Source: Myotis daubentonii (taxonomy: Eukaryota > Chordata > Mammalia > Chiroptera > Vespertilionidae). From it: DNA of 64,000 nt. Positions 53,211 through 64,000 of the stretch are shown here, one piece after another. The position numbers and the translations under genes were made by a program. Location of the stretch: the NCBI RefSeq assembly GCF_963259705.1, contig NC_081847.1, positions 68,531,754 to 68,595,753 of the forward strand. The letters are read 5' to 3'. The notes beneath the pieces are model-generated. The model was not told the origin of the DNA. It saw only the letters and a list, made by a program, of their open reading frames with translations, and ran no database searches. The first letter of the stretch is position 1. Each line of letters opens with the position of its first letter.

Positions 53211-53895
53211 TGTCAGCCTAAACCGTGAGATGACAGGGAGCAGCCAACCAGACCAGCATGTCTCATCTCTGGAAAAACAGTTCCTGTCGCTTCTCTCTTG
53301 ACTCCTAACTTGACTCCTAAGAGGCAGGAAGAGAGCTTTTCTCCTCCACCCCCCACCTCTGCTCCCACAGAGGAGCCACGGCAGTGACGCTGGTGGTGAT
53401 TTAATAGCAAACTCCGCAATAAGAACCCTCATCGGGCGGGGACACAGTTGGAGCCTCTCCAGCGAAGGTGTCAGGGTGAACCGGGAAGCAGAGGGATGTG
53501 TGGCCCAGAGGGGACAGACCTCCCTGCTGTTTCCTTGTCCCTGGGAGAGGCCAACGCCAGGTCTGACAAATGCAGAGTGAAAAGGACTGGAAAGGAGAGA
53601 ATGAACTGACATGATGTCCACACAGACGTTCTCAGCATTAGTGGGACTTGATGAGCCTTGACGATCTGATTAGAGAAAAAGGAAACAAACAAATAAAAAC
53701 TGGGCACGTGCACGGAGTTGGAGCTTCACTGAGCGTGGACCGGAGGATCCTGGTGCTGCCCCTGGGAACATGTGCCAACGTGACATGGTGGGCAGGGACC
53801 CACCATCCAGTATGAAGGACAAGATGGGCTGCTTCCCCGGAGCTGAGAGCAAGGAGATGTGGACGCTATTGAGGGCTGCAGAGTGTCCATCCCAA
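53211..53895. other. Unassigned non-coding DNA
   Basis: No gene or named repeat. Frames open on the minus strand near 53202-53621 are not supported by any domain. Confidence 0.4.
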
Positions 53896-54290
53896 GGGTT
53901 TGTGTCAGTTCACTATTGTCACAATGAAGCTGCATAACAAACCACCCCAAAGCTCAGTTACAAAGAACAGAAGCAGTTATTTCTCATTCTTATACCTACA
54001 GGTCTAGGTGCATCGGACCTAGTCCAGGCCTGGCTCTTTTTTGCTCCAAACTGAGGGTTGAGTCCAGGTCTGCTGCCCCCATTTCTCTCATCCTCCTTGG
54101 ACCAGTGATGACCAAAGGCATATCCTTCTTACAACAGAGGCGGGAGCCTTCTGTTGCCTGAAGTCAGGACCGGCTGGGCAAACACATGTCAACCCTCTGC
54201 CCACATCCCATCGGCCACAGCAAATCACACAACCAAATTCAATGCCAGTGAAACAGAGAGAGAGATTCTACTTCTAGAGGAAAAACTACA
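53896..54290 (-). repeat. Ancient LTR, unassigned (MaLR-like)
   Basis: It has 'AAGCTGCATAACAAACCACC', 'CCAAAGCTCAGTTACAAAGA' and 'AGCAGTTATTTCTCATTCTT', the reverse-complement 3' start of a common mammalian LTR. It then has 'CCCACATCCCATCGGCCACA' and 'GCAAATCACACAACC'. Family not fixed. Confidence 0.5.
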
Positions 54291-54429
54291 AAGTCACCTG
54301 AGACAGGGCAATGGCACTAGGGAAGGAAAGATGAAGAATTAGAAACAACGATGTTCAACAGTACAACCTCCCATCGATGTGAAAGTCCCCTCCTGGTCAT
54401 ATTTTCAATGAAACAGAATCCTGGACACA

Positions 54430-54645
54430 GGGTTTGGAGCGAGTCATTTCTCTTCTCCCGGCGGAAGTTCCCACATCTGTGCAACAGGAGTAATGATGTC
54501 ACATCAAATCATGTCATATAAGTTTGTGATAAAGTGCAACACATGAATGCCAGAAAAGTGCTTAGAGCATGCCCAGCACAGGAGGCAAAGACTAATACAG
54601 TATTAGCTATTAGCGTTACTGCTAATGATGGAAGAAAGTCTCTTG
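54430..54645 (+). repeat. MIR SINE
   Basis: It has 'GCGAGTCATTTCTCTTCTCC', 'CCACATCTGTGCAACAGGAG', 'AGTGCTTAGAGCATGCCCAG' and 'ATTAGCTATTAGCGTTACTG', in MIR order. Confidence 0.65.
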
Positions 54646-54660
54646 AGTATCTGATTAGAG

Positions 54661-54883
54661 CAGTGATTCTCAACCTTCCTAATGCCGCGACCCTTTAATA
54701 CAGTTCCTCATATTGTGGTGACCCCCAATTTCATTGTAACAAATTGAACATAATTAAAGCATAGTGGTTAATCACAAAAACAATATGTAATTATATATGT
54801 GTTTTCCGATGGTCTTAGGCGACCCCTGTGAAAGGGTCGTTCGACCCCCAAAGGGGTCGCGACCCACAGGTTGAGAACCGCTG
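54661..54883 (+). mobile_element. SPIN hAT element, copy 2
   Basis: It starts 'CAGTGATTCTCAACCTTCCT' and ends 'GGTTGAGAACCGCTG', with 'GGTCTTAGGCGACCCCTGTG' and 'AAAGGGTCGTTCGACCCCCA' inside. The 8-bp target duplication GATTAGAG is perfect (54653-54660 and 54884-54891). The middle contains a long A/T-rich part that differs from copy 1, so the two copies represent different internal variants or have decayed separately. Confidence 0.96.
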
Positions 54884-54957
54884 GATTAGAGAATCATTCT
54901 CCTGACAATTTACATTTTCTTTTAATGAGAGAAAAAACTGTCTCTCGGAGGCGTGTA

Positions 54958-55145
54958 TAAAAGAGGTTAGGGCACGTTGGAGTCACACACTCCTGGGTTT
55001 GAGCCCCACCCTGCCACCCTAAAGCCCTAAGATCTTAAGGAAGTCAAGTGGTCTCTCTGAGCCCCAATCTCTCACCTGTAGAATGGGTGCAATCTCGCTC
55101 CCAGGATGTTCTGGGTCAGTTTACAGGCCTGGCACATGATGACCA
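54958..55145 (+). repeat. MIR SINE
   Basis: It has 'GCACGTTGGAGTCACACACT', 'CCTGGGTTTGAGCCCCACCC', 'TGCCACC', 'GTCTCTCTGAGCCCCAATCT' and 'CTCACCTGTAGAATGGGTGC', a clear sense MIR ending with 'GGCCTGGCACATGATGA'. Confidence 0.85.
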
Positions 55146-55149
55146 ATGA

Positions 55150-55335
55150 CGAGCTGATGGAGAGAGCACTGACCTAGGAGTCGGGAGCCGGGACCTCTGG
55201 CCTCTGCGAGGCTTCCTAGTACCTGGGGGAAAGTTCCTTTGCCTCCCTGAGCCTCTTCTGCCCCCTGTGCACAGGAGGCAGCTGGACCAGTCAGGCTGAG
55301 GACATCCCTGCCGCTCTCTAGCGTCCTCCTGTTCC
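55150..55335 (+). repeat. MIR-related SINE, second copy
   Basis: 'GGAGAGAGCACTGACCTAGG', 'AGTCGGGAGCCGGGACCTCT', 'GCCTCCCTGAGCCTCTTCTG' and 'GAGGCAGCTGGACCAG' follow MIR order. It directly follows the first MIR in the same direction. Confidence 0.6.
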
Positions 55336-55950
55336 ATGATCTCACCATAGTTCCTGTTCAGTGAAGGACAGACGCTGAGCCTGGGCCAGGCTCCCACAAA
55401 GCCCAGAGGCTGCTGTGTTTAGTCCAGCTAGGAGGTCTGAGGATGCATTTCTGCAACAAAGGCTTGAGTTTCACTGACAAGATTTCCAAGGGTTTTCTTC
55501 TTTCACAGAGAACTTCCCCCCTCTCAGCCTGCAGGCGGTTGTTGAGACATCTCCCGCCTGCAGGGGCCACTCAGAGAACAAATAGGAGACTTTGGTTTAG
55601 CTCTGGGGCAGCCGCTATTTGCTCTTGCTCTTGCCTGGCCTGGGGCAGACCTCCCCTGAGTGACATTCCCCCACACACCACACATCCAAGGGAGAAGTGA
55701 TCAAGCTGGACCTGAAGCTCTACTCAGCCCGGCCTTAAAGGCTCTGCCTTCCACCTGATGCCCCCCCCCTTCCCCGCCCCAGGTCTCTATCTCCCCAGCA
55801 AAGATTATTTCCCTAAAGTACCTTCTGTCCCCAGATCCTACCATCCCGAGTTTTAAAAAGCACAGACACTCAGCAAACCTCACTTACACTGATCACGTAA
55901 GTGATACTTACAGGAAGAAATTGTGACATCATGTTTAATCTTTAAAAACA
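55336..55950. other. Unassigned non-coding DNA
   Basis: No gene or named repeat. A C-rich stretch is at 55760-55782. Confidence 0.4.
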
Positions 55951-55960
55951 TGTGAGGCTG

Positions 55961-56159
55961 CTGGCCAGTGTGGCACAGTTGAATGTCGACCTATAACCCA
56001 GGAGATCAGAGTTCAATTCCTGGTCAGGGCACATGCCCAGATTGCTGGCTCCATCCCCAGTAGGGGGTGTGCAGGAGGCAGTCAATCAATGATTCTCATT
56101 AATGTTTCTAGCTCTCTCTCCCTCTTCCTTCCTCTATGAAATCAATAAAGATATATTTA
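55961..56159 (+). mobile_element. VES SINE
   Basis: It has 'GGCCAGTGTGGCACAGTTGA', 'CAGAGTTCAATTCCTGGTCA', 'GCAGGAGGCAGTCAATCAAT', then 'CCTTCCTCTATGAAATCAAT' and an A/T tail. It is the 'TCGACCTATAACCCAGGAG' variant. The A-box region has a short deletion. I saw no clean target duplication, so its ends are within about ten bases. Confidence 0.88.
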
Positions 56160-59100
56160 AATTTTTTTCAATTATAAACAAAACACGTGTTGGGATCTGT
56201 GGACGATAATGAATGATGTGCCTCCGCTGCTCCTGGTTCAGAACCCTGAGAAATAGAAAGGAGGGACAGGAAACCTCAGCTCTGTTAGCCTGCGGCTGGT
56301 TTGGAGATGGTGACTTGACCTTGGGCCACATGTGACCTCCCTGGACAGAATTCTCTCTGCAAAACCCGACAGAGGGGGATTTCAGAGTTAACTGGTGAGT
56401 CCCTGGGCCTGGCTTTGAGCTCTGTTCAACTGTGGAAAGGAACGTTACCATCTCCCACCCTCAAATCTTTGAGTGGAGAACAAAATGAAATCAGGCCTTT
56501 CATTCTCCCAGCCAGCTCACTGCTCACCCTCCCACCAGCACATACGTGTGAAATCCGTCTCCCAGCACACAAGGCACTAACGGGTAAGTGTGAGCACGAT
56601 GACTGGAAGCCACATGTGTCCCCGTGAGTGAGGAACCCACGTGTGGAACAGCTGCTGAAGGGGAGCGTCTGACTCAGACCTGGAACTCCTGCTCTGGCAC
56701 AGGGATTGCCGGGGAAGTAGGGATGGGACCCGCACCCACTGCAGGAGCAAATGAATTGAACGAAAAGAACCGCACTGCAGACGACATCAAAGCCTCTCCA
56801 GGACAGACGGCACGGAGGTGACCCAAGTGCTAAAGGGCTGTTGAATCGCTCTGTGAAAATGAAATTGCTGAGGCAGAATGACAACTAATTTCATGATAAG
56901 GAGGTGGAGCGTCACAGAGTTCATCTTTGCTCGGAGCTCTTCCTGTGCACTGTTTCAGGGTCCCAGGAGCGTTTCCCGGCCTGGGAAAGAGTCAGGATTT
57001 ACCCACAAGGGTGAGCAGGGCTGTAGCACATGGCGGGTCTCAAAGGTGGATTCCAGCCCAGGTCAGTGGCTCCACGGGAACCTGTGCGGGCTCACAACGG
57101 AAGTGTGGGAACGCTGGTCGGGTGGGCTAACAGGTGGCGTCAGCAGGAGAAATAAACAAATAGCTGTGGATCTTTTTTGTCACTTTTGCTGGTCTCCACC
57201 AGCTCCTGCTGGTTTATGGTTTTGACATTCCAGGCACTAGAGCCAAGGGCTGGCCTCTCTGGCTGGGGTTCCAGGCGCAGATGCGGCACCTTGGCCGGGG
57301 CAGAGACGGCCCCGGGCTGCTCTCCGACCCGTCAGCCTGCAGCTGGCAGGGAGGCGCTGTTCTGAAGCCCAGTGACAGTCACACTTGGTTGTAAATCTCT
57401 CTGCCGTTTTGGAAGGAATTCCTAGGTGAACTTCAGACCCATGTTGTGACTTTGGTTTCAACATAGTGATGGACACACCTTGGCCAATTAGTTGTCTCAG
57501 TGGAATCTGTGGTCACCGTTTCCCATGGACATCATCTCAGGTATCAACGCTGAAACACAGACAATGACACGTCCCCAAGTGACAGCATGTGGCCCCTTTT
57601 AATAGCAGCTTCATGAGCCCCACATGATGTTTATTGCAATTTGCTGGTGAGACCATTAAAGAGAGGCCGAGTCAATTCTGGGCCATCACTGATTTTAGTT
57701 TTTAACAACTCAGAGGAGGCAAAGAGCCATCCTCAGAGTAGCACTGAGTCAGTGAGGAATTGACCTGAAACGGGCCCTGAGTCCATGTTTATCCCCACAT
57801 AACCAAGACGGTAAGTTACACATGTCAGCTGATTACACCCAGTGCGGCTACTTGAGGATGCAATCGACCAATTCAAGCTTCATCTCATGCATTTACAACA
57901 GGCCTGGGGCCGCGCGGACCTGCAGGCACAGGTGGTCCAAACCCTTAGAGCAGAGCTCCCAGCCAGAGGCGGACAGCCTGTCCTTCAAATCCACATCCAC
58001 GTGGAAAGGTGACATGGGGACGTTGGAGCAATGAAGCAACTGGGGTCAGCGGTCAGAGACCCAGACTTCCTCTCAGGACAGCGCACTTGGAACCAAGCAC
58101 AGTCCAGGAAACTGAGGCCTCACAGCGCCGGCACCACCCCTGATGCATGGAGACTCAGCACAAAGCCCCCGACGCCCAACCTGAGCTCCTCCACGCATGT
58201 CTCTGACACAGACTGAACCTGCCCCCACAGCGGGCACTTTATCTGCTGCATTAAGTAGTTCCTATCTCAGAGCCGCTCTGCTGTACGGTGGCCTGACCGT
58301 GACCTCTGAGGGTCGCTTTCGAATTTGCTCACTAGGGCCTGTGTCCCAGACCCTGCAATTAGGCCCCGGTCTTCCCCCTGCCTCCCCACTGCCTCCCCCG
58401 GGAGCATTCGCACAGAAGGTTTCATTGTTCCCTGGCATCTGACTCAGATGCGCCCTGGCCTTCTGTTTCCGCAAACACCCCTCCCTCGCCTGCCTTGGGT
58501 CAGGGGTCACCCCGAGCATCCACTGCATCTGGAGTGGGGGGCCCGAGCAATCCCGGGTTCCTGTGTGACACCAGTTTGCCAACAGGAAGCCCAGGCCTCG
58601 CAGAACCCACCCAAAGGCTCCCTAGGTGAGGACACGGGCATGAAGGCGCTCATGTGCTCTACCAAGAACAGGCACACAGTCACCCTGCTGCCTGCCTCAC
58701 CCCCTGTTCTTGGCCCCCACAGGACACTCCCCAAAGCCAACCTGCTGAGTGGCCAAACCACCACCAAGGCAGCCCCCTCACACGCACTGACCCCCTGAGT
58801 GGCCAGTTTGCTTAAAACAGTGAACAGACGCCTGCAGCGGGGTCTGGAAGGTCCAGGAATGTGACTGTGGTCAGAGGCCCTGAGCGGGACCTCCGTGAGG
58901 CCAGGACATCAGGAGCCCCGTTGTGATTGGCAGGACCCGGCTTCCGGTTTGTGCAAAATAAACATAGCTTTTCAGTGAGTGAGGAGGAACCTCAGGCTTC
59001 TCTGTGGACAGTCAGAGCTTCTACTGTGAGAAGGGAAGGCCCCACCCCGTGTCCCGTCGTGCGGACACCCAACCTGGAGGTGGTTTCAGTCTCTCAAAGG

Positions 59101-60340
59101 GCCCGGGACTCCTGACTCTCCAACAACTGAATTTCTGTCATTTTCTTAGAATCTGTTGGTTAAACCAGGCGGCTTTCCAGCGTGATGGGGCCGACGCTGA
59201 CTTACGAGGACAGGTCCAGAGAGTCTTTGCTGTTCATGTGTCCCTTTGTCACAAGACCCCTGGGGCCCAGCAGGACCCCAATGCCCCCTGCAGGGTCAGC
59301 TGGAACCTGGGAACCACGGCCCTGGGGCCCAAACTGAATTTATCTAAAGAGGCTGGTGTTCTCAGCGTGTGGGGTGAGCTGCCTGTGGGAGGGAAGGAAA
59401 GTGGGTTTGCAGGGCCCTGGGAAGCCCTCCCTGGCGCCTGAGACCTGTCCTAGGGGCAGAGGCACCAGCAGCCCTGCCTTTCCCTGGGGCTGGCTAAAGC
59501 CCCTCCTTAAAGTCCCACCCAGGGAGTCCAGCAGCCCCGGTCTGGCCCCAGGCCCGGTGAGCGTGGAGTCCTGCAGCCCCAGCCCTCACTGCTGGAGCCT
59601 CGTCCACAGCCCCTTCAGCGCAGCTGTGTCCAGTCTCAGGCTCCTCCTCTCCTGACCCTGCGCTGCGGCGGTGGCCATGGCTCCCCTTGTCTTCCAGCAG
59701 CTCAAGCACCAGGAGCTGCCCCGAGACCCCCTGCGATGGCACGTGTGACATTAATGGATGGAATTAGCAGCCTCAGCAACACTAACGCCTTTCCGCGTGG
59801 AGGCTGTGACGTGTTTGGGAAAGGGGATCATTAGATGTGTGCAAACATTCCAGGCTGTGGAAGGGCCTCGGGCTCTGACAAATGATAAATGAGACAATTA
59901 GAGGCTTGGGAAAATGTAAATATCATCTTTTGTGAGTCCTACTTGGCAGGAAAAAAAATGTTTCCCCAAAGCAATGGGGCCTTCCTTCTATTCTTCCCCG
60001 TGAAATGCCTGGACTGTTTTACATACTTTCACGTGTCTTGATTTGTCTTCCATTTTCCTACCAACGCCTTTGCAGCGTGTGGGAGGAACCACTGTAGTTT
60101 CAGCTGCGTTTCCTCTAATTCAGTTTCTCAGCCTTTATTTCATTATCACTCCCTAAGGAGCCATATTAGACATTTTTTTCTTCATCGCCCCTCATGAAAT
60201 TTTAATACCGCGGAAATACGGTACCCTGGGTTATGTACTGTACGTACATCTGTGTTTTCACATAAAGAGGGTGAAATCTTTTTATCCTCAAGAACCAACT
60301 TTCACCCTTTGGGGAGCAGTATGGCCTTGTTGAGAATATA
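56160..60340. other. Unassigned non-coding DNA, GC-richer
   Basis: About 4.2 kb, the longest stretch in the window without a repeat I can name. There is no gene. Overlapping short frames of up to about 157 codons occur in several frames (for example 58325-58798 and 59004-59441), rich in Pro, Ser and Gly with no domain. The section 59750-59990 looks conserved (see separate entry). Confidence 0.4.
59750..59990. promoter_or_regulatory. Candidate conserved non-coding element (unverified)
   Basis: It has 'GACATTAATGGATGGAATTA', 'CACTAACGCCTTTCCGCGTG', 'GATCATTAGATGTGTGCAAA' and 'CAAATGATAAATGAGACAAT', with ATTA words and kept CpGs, no repeat and no open frame. It resembles conserved enhancers. 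No comparison was possible. Confidence 0.25.
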
Positions 60341-60344
60341 TGTT

Positions 60345-60930
60345 TCATTCATTCATTCATTCATTCATTCATTCCTTTATTCACTCAAATATGCAGCAAA
60401 TATGCACCAGGTACAGACTCTAGGCACTGGGGACTCGGCCATGAGCAGAGCAGGTGACCAATGTGGATGGAGCCAAGCGGGCAAAGGGGAGTGTGGAGAA
60501 GGGTACGGCCAGAGAGGTGACAGGTGGTATTCAGGACAAGGAGATGGATCACCTCAGGCCTATAAACCACTGTGAAGACATCAGCTTTTACTCTGAAGGA
60601 AGTGAGAGCCACTGGGACATGATCTGGTTTATATGGTAACAGGATTATCTGCTACAAACAGGTTGGGGGTGTGGGGCAAGGGCTGGATCAACGAGACAAG
60701 AGGGCAGCCAGGAGGAGGTGATGATGGCCTGAGCCAGGTGGTCACAGGTAGAGGGTCTCTTCCAGGTAGATTTCACAGGCTGCACTGCTGGCTAAGTGAG
60801 TGTGAAAGGACAGGAGGAGCTGAATACAGCACCCAGGTGCTGGCTGGGCTGCCATGTATGGAGATGGGAAGACGGAGGGGATCTGTGCTTTCATAGGGTT
60901 CCTCTGACTGACGGTGAGAAACACCGTGGG
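60345..60930 (-). repeat. L2 LINE with (ATTC)n at its end
   Basis: It starts with (ATTC)n (60345-60375), the complement of the L2 GAATGAATGAA tail, then 'TCTAGGCACTGGGGACTCGG', 'AAACCACTGTGAAGACATCA', 'GGAAGTGAGAGCCACTGGGA' and 'CATGATCTGGTTTATATGGT', then 'AGGAGGTGATGATGGCCTGA'. That runs from the L2 3' end into ORF2 in reverse orientation. Confidence 0.8.
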
Positions 60931-61359
60931 GAGGGGACAGTAATGAGGTTTATTACAGTTCTCCAGGCAGGCCCAGCTTCATTATCCGTGGGGTCTGTAC
61001 AAAAAGAAAAGTGCTCAAAAGCAGGAAGAAAATGCCAATAATAGCGCTAAGAAAGCTTTTCCTTTTCTCCCGTGGTCTCTCTCGTGGCCCCTCATGGTGT
61101 TTGTTATTCACTATTAAATGGTTATGGGGGCACCCGTGGGCCAGTGCAGACCCTCCTAGGTCAGGCCCCTCAAGCCCAATAGCAGAAGCAGTCCTGGGCA
61201 GGATTGTTCTGAGAAAATTCTCCAAAGTGGCACCTTTTTAATCGTGTCTTTTAAAGAAACATGTTGGCATGACAGTGATCTAATCACTGTGGTTCTCTCT
61301 TGGCCCATCAGTGGTTAAAACTATAATAAAAATTGTTAGCAGTCCTCCTGCAGGTGGCC

Positions 61360-61555
61360 TCACCACCCTCTCCCTCCGCTCAAACTCCACCTCCTCCCGG
61401 AGGCCTTCCCTGGCCTTCCACCCGCTGTTGCTTTAACCTGCTCTGTCTTTTATGTGTTCATTTTCTGCCCCATTCAACAGGATGCTTGCTTCATGGGGGG
61501 GCTGCTGGGTACACAGTGTACTCAATATGCATTTGTTGAAGGAATGAAGATTTTG
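61360..61555 (+). repeat. L2 LINE 3'-end fragment
   Basis: It has 'CAAACTCCACCTCCTCCCGG', 'AGGCCTTCCCTGGCCTTCCA', 'CTGCTGGGTACACAGTGTAC' and 'GCATTTGTTGAAGGAATGAA', in sense L2 order. Confidence 0.65.
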
Positions 61556-61765
61556 CTTATTTTATATGAGTAACCATATAAACAACTGCTTAGAAAAAGC
61601 ACCTGTATATAAACACCTCGCTGATAACAGTGGTTATATGTGGGCGGGTGGAAGCCAGGGGAGGGTGGTAGGGATTTGGGCTTGTCTCTAATGTTTTGAT
61701 TCTCCTCCAGGGGAAACAAACTTATGTATTACTTGTGTAATAAAAATTAATTTTAATTAAAAAAT
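61556..61765 (+). repeat. Ancient L1 3'-end fragment
   Basis: The text 'GTGGTTATATGTGGGCGGGT', 'GGAAGCCAGGGGAGGGTGG', 'CTTATGTATTACTTGTGTAA' and 'TAAAAATTAATTTTAATTAA' suits an L1M tail. Confidence 0.5.
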
Positions 61766-61879
61766 CAATTTCATGCAATAATGATTTTACAATAAAGAAA
61801 ATTTTCAGCTCTTTTGATTGAGATATCTGACACCAAGCACTCCATCATCCTGAAAGAACCAATTTCACAGTAGCAAACA

Positions 61880-62110
61880 AATGTTGGTGCATTAATAATA
61901 ATAACAGTAATAACCATGACATCCGCTCCGCCTGCTAACAGTTTCACAGGGCTTCGCTAATTCCAAAGTGTTTGCCTCCCATGACCTCACTGGATTCTTA
62001 TGACAACATTGCATGGTTGGTAGGAGAAGGTTATGATTGTTATCATGATCATGCTTCCTGTTTTTCCAAAGAAGAAGATTCAGTGACTTTCTCTGTGCCA
62101 TGGCACCTAC
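61880..62110 (-). repeat. MIR SINE, diverged
   Basis: 'GCATTAATAATAATAACAGT', 'CACTGGATTCTTATGACAAC' and 'TATCATGATCATGCTTCCTG' fit MIR in reverse (near 'TTTAATCCTCACAACA...TTATTATCCCCATTTTACAG'). Confidence 0.5.
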
Positions 62111-63520
62111 TGAGGGATTATGGGCAAACTATTGGTCATCCCCTTCTGTATGTAACACTGACTCTCCCAGCCCAGTAGCCTGGTGGGCCTGACCCTATCC
62201 CCAGCTCCAGGAGCAGGTGAGCCATGATTGGCCTAATCAGTCAGCTCATCCCACCCCCCTGCCTTGATTGGTTCAAGGATGGGCACCTGCCCGGGTGGGC
62301 AGTGAGATGTAAGGAGATGCTTGCCTGTGTTCCCTGGCTCTTCTGAGGCTCTCTCTGGACAAGGTGAATATGAGTGGGGCTCTCAGAGCCTCTGCAGCCT
62401 CTCCTTGCTACCACGAGGGAAAGCACTCTGAAGTCAGCACAAACCTTGAGAGAGGCAGGAATCGAGAGAACTTAAGGGAAACTGAGCCTGATCAAATCAC
62501 TCCCAAAGCCTTTTATCTCTGGCATGGTTTAAGGCTTGAGTCCATAAATCTCCGTATTGTTCAAGCTTGTTTGCACTAAGTTCTCTGTCCCTTCAGGCAC
62601 AAGTCATCTGCCTATTTGCACAGAATCACACAATAGAAAGTGGTAGATGATTAAACCCAGCCTTGCCGTGCTGACTGTGTGTGTGTAATGTGCACCTTCT
62701 CAAAACCAGCCCAGTTCCTGAAATCTGAGCTTTGGATTCGAGGCCAGGCCGTGTGCAAAGTGAGGCGGGAGGAAGGGACCTGCCGGATCCCAGGGGAGGG
62801 GATGGCCGGGGCGGGCCAGCTACCACTGGCCGCTCAGGTTTCTAGGTTAACACAGGGCAAGAGACCACCTGTGACAAGACAACCAGGGCTTCATCTATCA
62901 ATGCAACGTTTCCGTCTGCACGGCCAACATGACGTGGCAAATGCCTGCAGTTGTAGACCCCTGGGCGAGAAAGCTTCCCTGCTCTGAAGACCTGAACAGC
63001 TGCAGTCACAGTCACCTTCAGGAGCTCACAGCCCTTTTCCCACACTGATCGCCGAAGCTGATACCATTTTGCATTAATGAGCAAGCAGATTGCAGGAGAC
63101 CTGGTGCTGGGTGACGTCCTTGTATGCTCGGCCCCACTTGGCCTATCCTACAGCCGGTCAGGAAGCAAGGGGCAGGCAGCACTGCAGGCCCTGACCTTAG
63201 TGTGCCCTCACCCTTCCCACCCCTGGTCAGCAAGGACAAGGCCGTGCAGAGCTGGGCCTGGCTCATATATAGGGGTGGGGAAGAGGCTGCTCCCTCTCCC
63301 AGAGCTGCTGAGAGTCAGAGCTGTCGGGGGTTAGAGCTGGGAATCAGGAGGACTGGGGTCCTGGATCTCCTTTTTGCATTGACCTGAACAGGATGCAGCC
63401 TGCTGGTCTCCAGAGAGGTGTTGGCAGAGCAGCGGCTGTGAGGGGACAGGAGGGAACTGGAGTCTTGTCAGCGGTCCCTTCCCTTCTGCCCACCGGGAGG
63501 AAGTCGGGAGCACAGAATGC
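62111..63520. other. Unassigned non-coding DNA
   Basis: No gene or named repeat. Several short overlapping frames on both strands lack any domain. Confidence 0.4.
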
Positions 63521-63528
63521 TCTGTGAT

Positions 63529-63728
63529 CAGCGGTTCTCAACCTGTAGGTCGCGACCCCTTTGGCGGTCGAACGACCCTTTCACAGGGGTCGCCTAAGAC
63601 CATCCTGCATATCCGATATTTACATGACGATTCGTAACAGTAGCAACATTACAGTTACAAAGTAGCAACGAAAATAATGTCACAACATGAGGAGCCGTAT
63701 TAAAGAGCCAGAAGGTTGAGAACCACAG
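63529..63728 (-). mobile_element. SPIN hAT element, copy 3
   Basis: It starts 'CAGCGGTTCTCAACCTGTAG', then 'GGTCGCGACCCCTTTGGCGG', 'TCGAACGACCCTTTCACAGG' and 'GGTCGCCTAAGACCATCC', and ends 'GGTTGAGAACCACAG'. It is the opposite orientation of copies 1 and 2. Its interior matches copy 1, including a 'GTAACAGTAGCAACATTACA' block. The flanks TCTGTGAT (63521-63528) and about CCTGTGCT (63730-63737) agree at 6 of 8, so the duplication is decayed. Confidence 0.93.
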
Positions 63729-63737
63729 CCCTGTGCT

Positions 63738-64000
63738 GCTGCGGCCTCTGTGGAGTCGGAGGAACGCTGAGCTTGCAGCGAGGCCAAAGCATCTCCCAGG
63801 ACCTCACCCCCACCCCCCAGGGGGACAGCTGCAGGGGGGTTCTCATCCCACACGAGAGGGCATCACTCAGAGCCCCCAGAACAGCCATGATTCAATGGCA
63901 CCAGGAGCAGGGATGCCAGCGACGTGGGCTGGGGCAGGCAGCTCAGAGCGCAGCCGGGCCGGTGTGATTTATGGCCCTTGCTTTCATAGACACCCCTCTG
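63738..64000. other. Unassigned non-coding DNA to the end of the window
   Basis: GC-rich sequence with no gene or named repeat; a C/G-rich run lies at 63808-63840. Confidence 0.4.

Noticed and set aside
13849..56159. tRNA genes suggested by A- and B-box sequences
   Set aside because: All of these are heads of VES SINEs with the SINE body and A-rich tail; none folds as a complete tRNA on inspection.
1..64000. CRISPR arrays, operons, ribosome binding sites, bacterial or phage features
   Set aside because: The sequence is vertebrate nuclear DNA with mammalian repeats throughout. No such structures are present.

Overview
The window is mammalian nuclear DNA from a bat, almost certainly a vesper bat (Vespertilionidae) or a close relative. 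I base this on the repeats. There are about ten tRNA-derived SINEs of the VES type. Several elements have Helitron (HeliBat-type) ends, with hairpin-CTAG 3' ends in an A/T target. There are also several hAT-type non-autonomous DNA transposons with 8-bp target duplications, including three SPIN copies and one OC1-like copy. SPIN and OC1 are known horizontally transferred families; VES and HeliBat are known from vesper bats.

I found no protein-coding gene, no convincing exon and no RNA gene. The open frames present are short, lie in every frame, overlap repeats or low-complexity DNA, and show no recognisable domain. The one recognisable protein remnant is the decayed C-terminal end of an L1 ORF2 (about 32.5-33.2 kb). 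The window is best read as intergenic or intronic DNA.

Layout. 0-9 kb: a MIR split by an MLT1-like LTR, ancient ERVL/MaLR-type LTR remnants, a 177-bp Helitron next to a decayed SINE, MIRs, and a possible conserved non-coding block near 3.7-4.1 kb. 9-22 kb: mostly unassigned DNA with L1 tails, an ERV1-like LTR, a VES SINE and a (GT)n microsatellite. 22-25.6 kb: an L2 interrupted by a VES SINE and an MLT1-like LTR, then another MLT1-like LTR interrupted by a VES SINE, then another VES. 27.9-29.5 kb: a young-looking VES SINE, then an old L1 tail carrying two abutting Helitrons, one of which carries a hAT element. 30-37 kb: a VES SINE, an MLT1-like LTR carrying a ~439-bp LTR with a 6-bp target duplication, a 5'-truncated L1, MIR and L2 fragments, a 51-bp hAT element and a second copy of the ~430-bp LTR. 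37-43 kb: L2 carrying SPIN copy 1, another L2, a 590-bp Helitron and a long GATGGT-type repeat. 43-56 kb: MLT1-like LTR, an ancient LTR with a nested VES and a short ATGGCGGC-containing tandem array, MER5A, the OC1-like hAT, MIRs, SPIN copy 2 and a VES. 56-64 kb: largely unassigned, GC-richer DNA, then L2, L1 and MIR fragments and SPIN copy 3.

No genes act together here. What can be read is a relative history: ancient L2, MIR, MLT1 and L1M remnants were hit later by bat-lineage SINEs, Helitrons, hAT elements and a TG...CA LTR. Family names come from pattern recognition, not a database search. Boundaries supported by target duplications are firm; those of ancient fragments are approximate.
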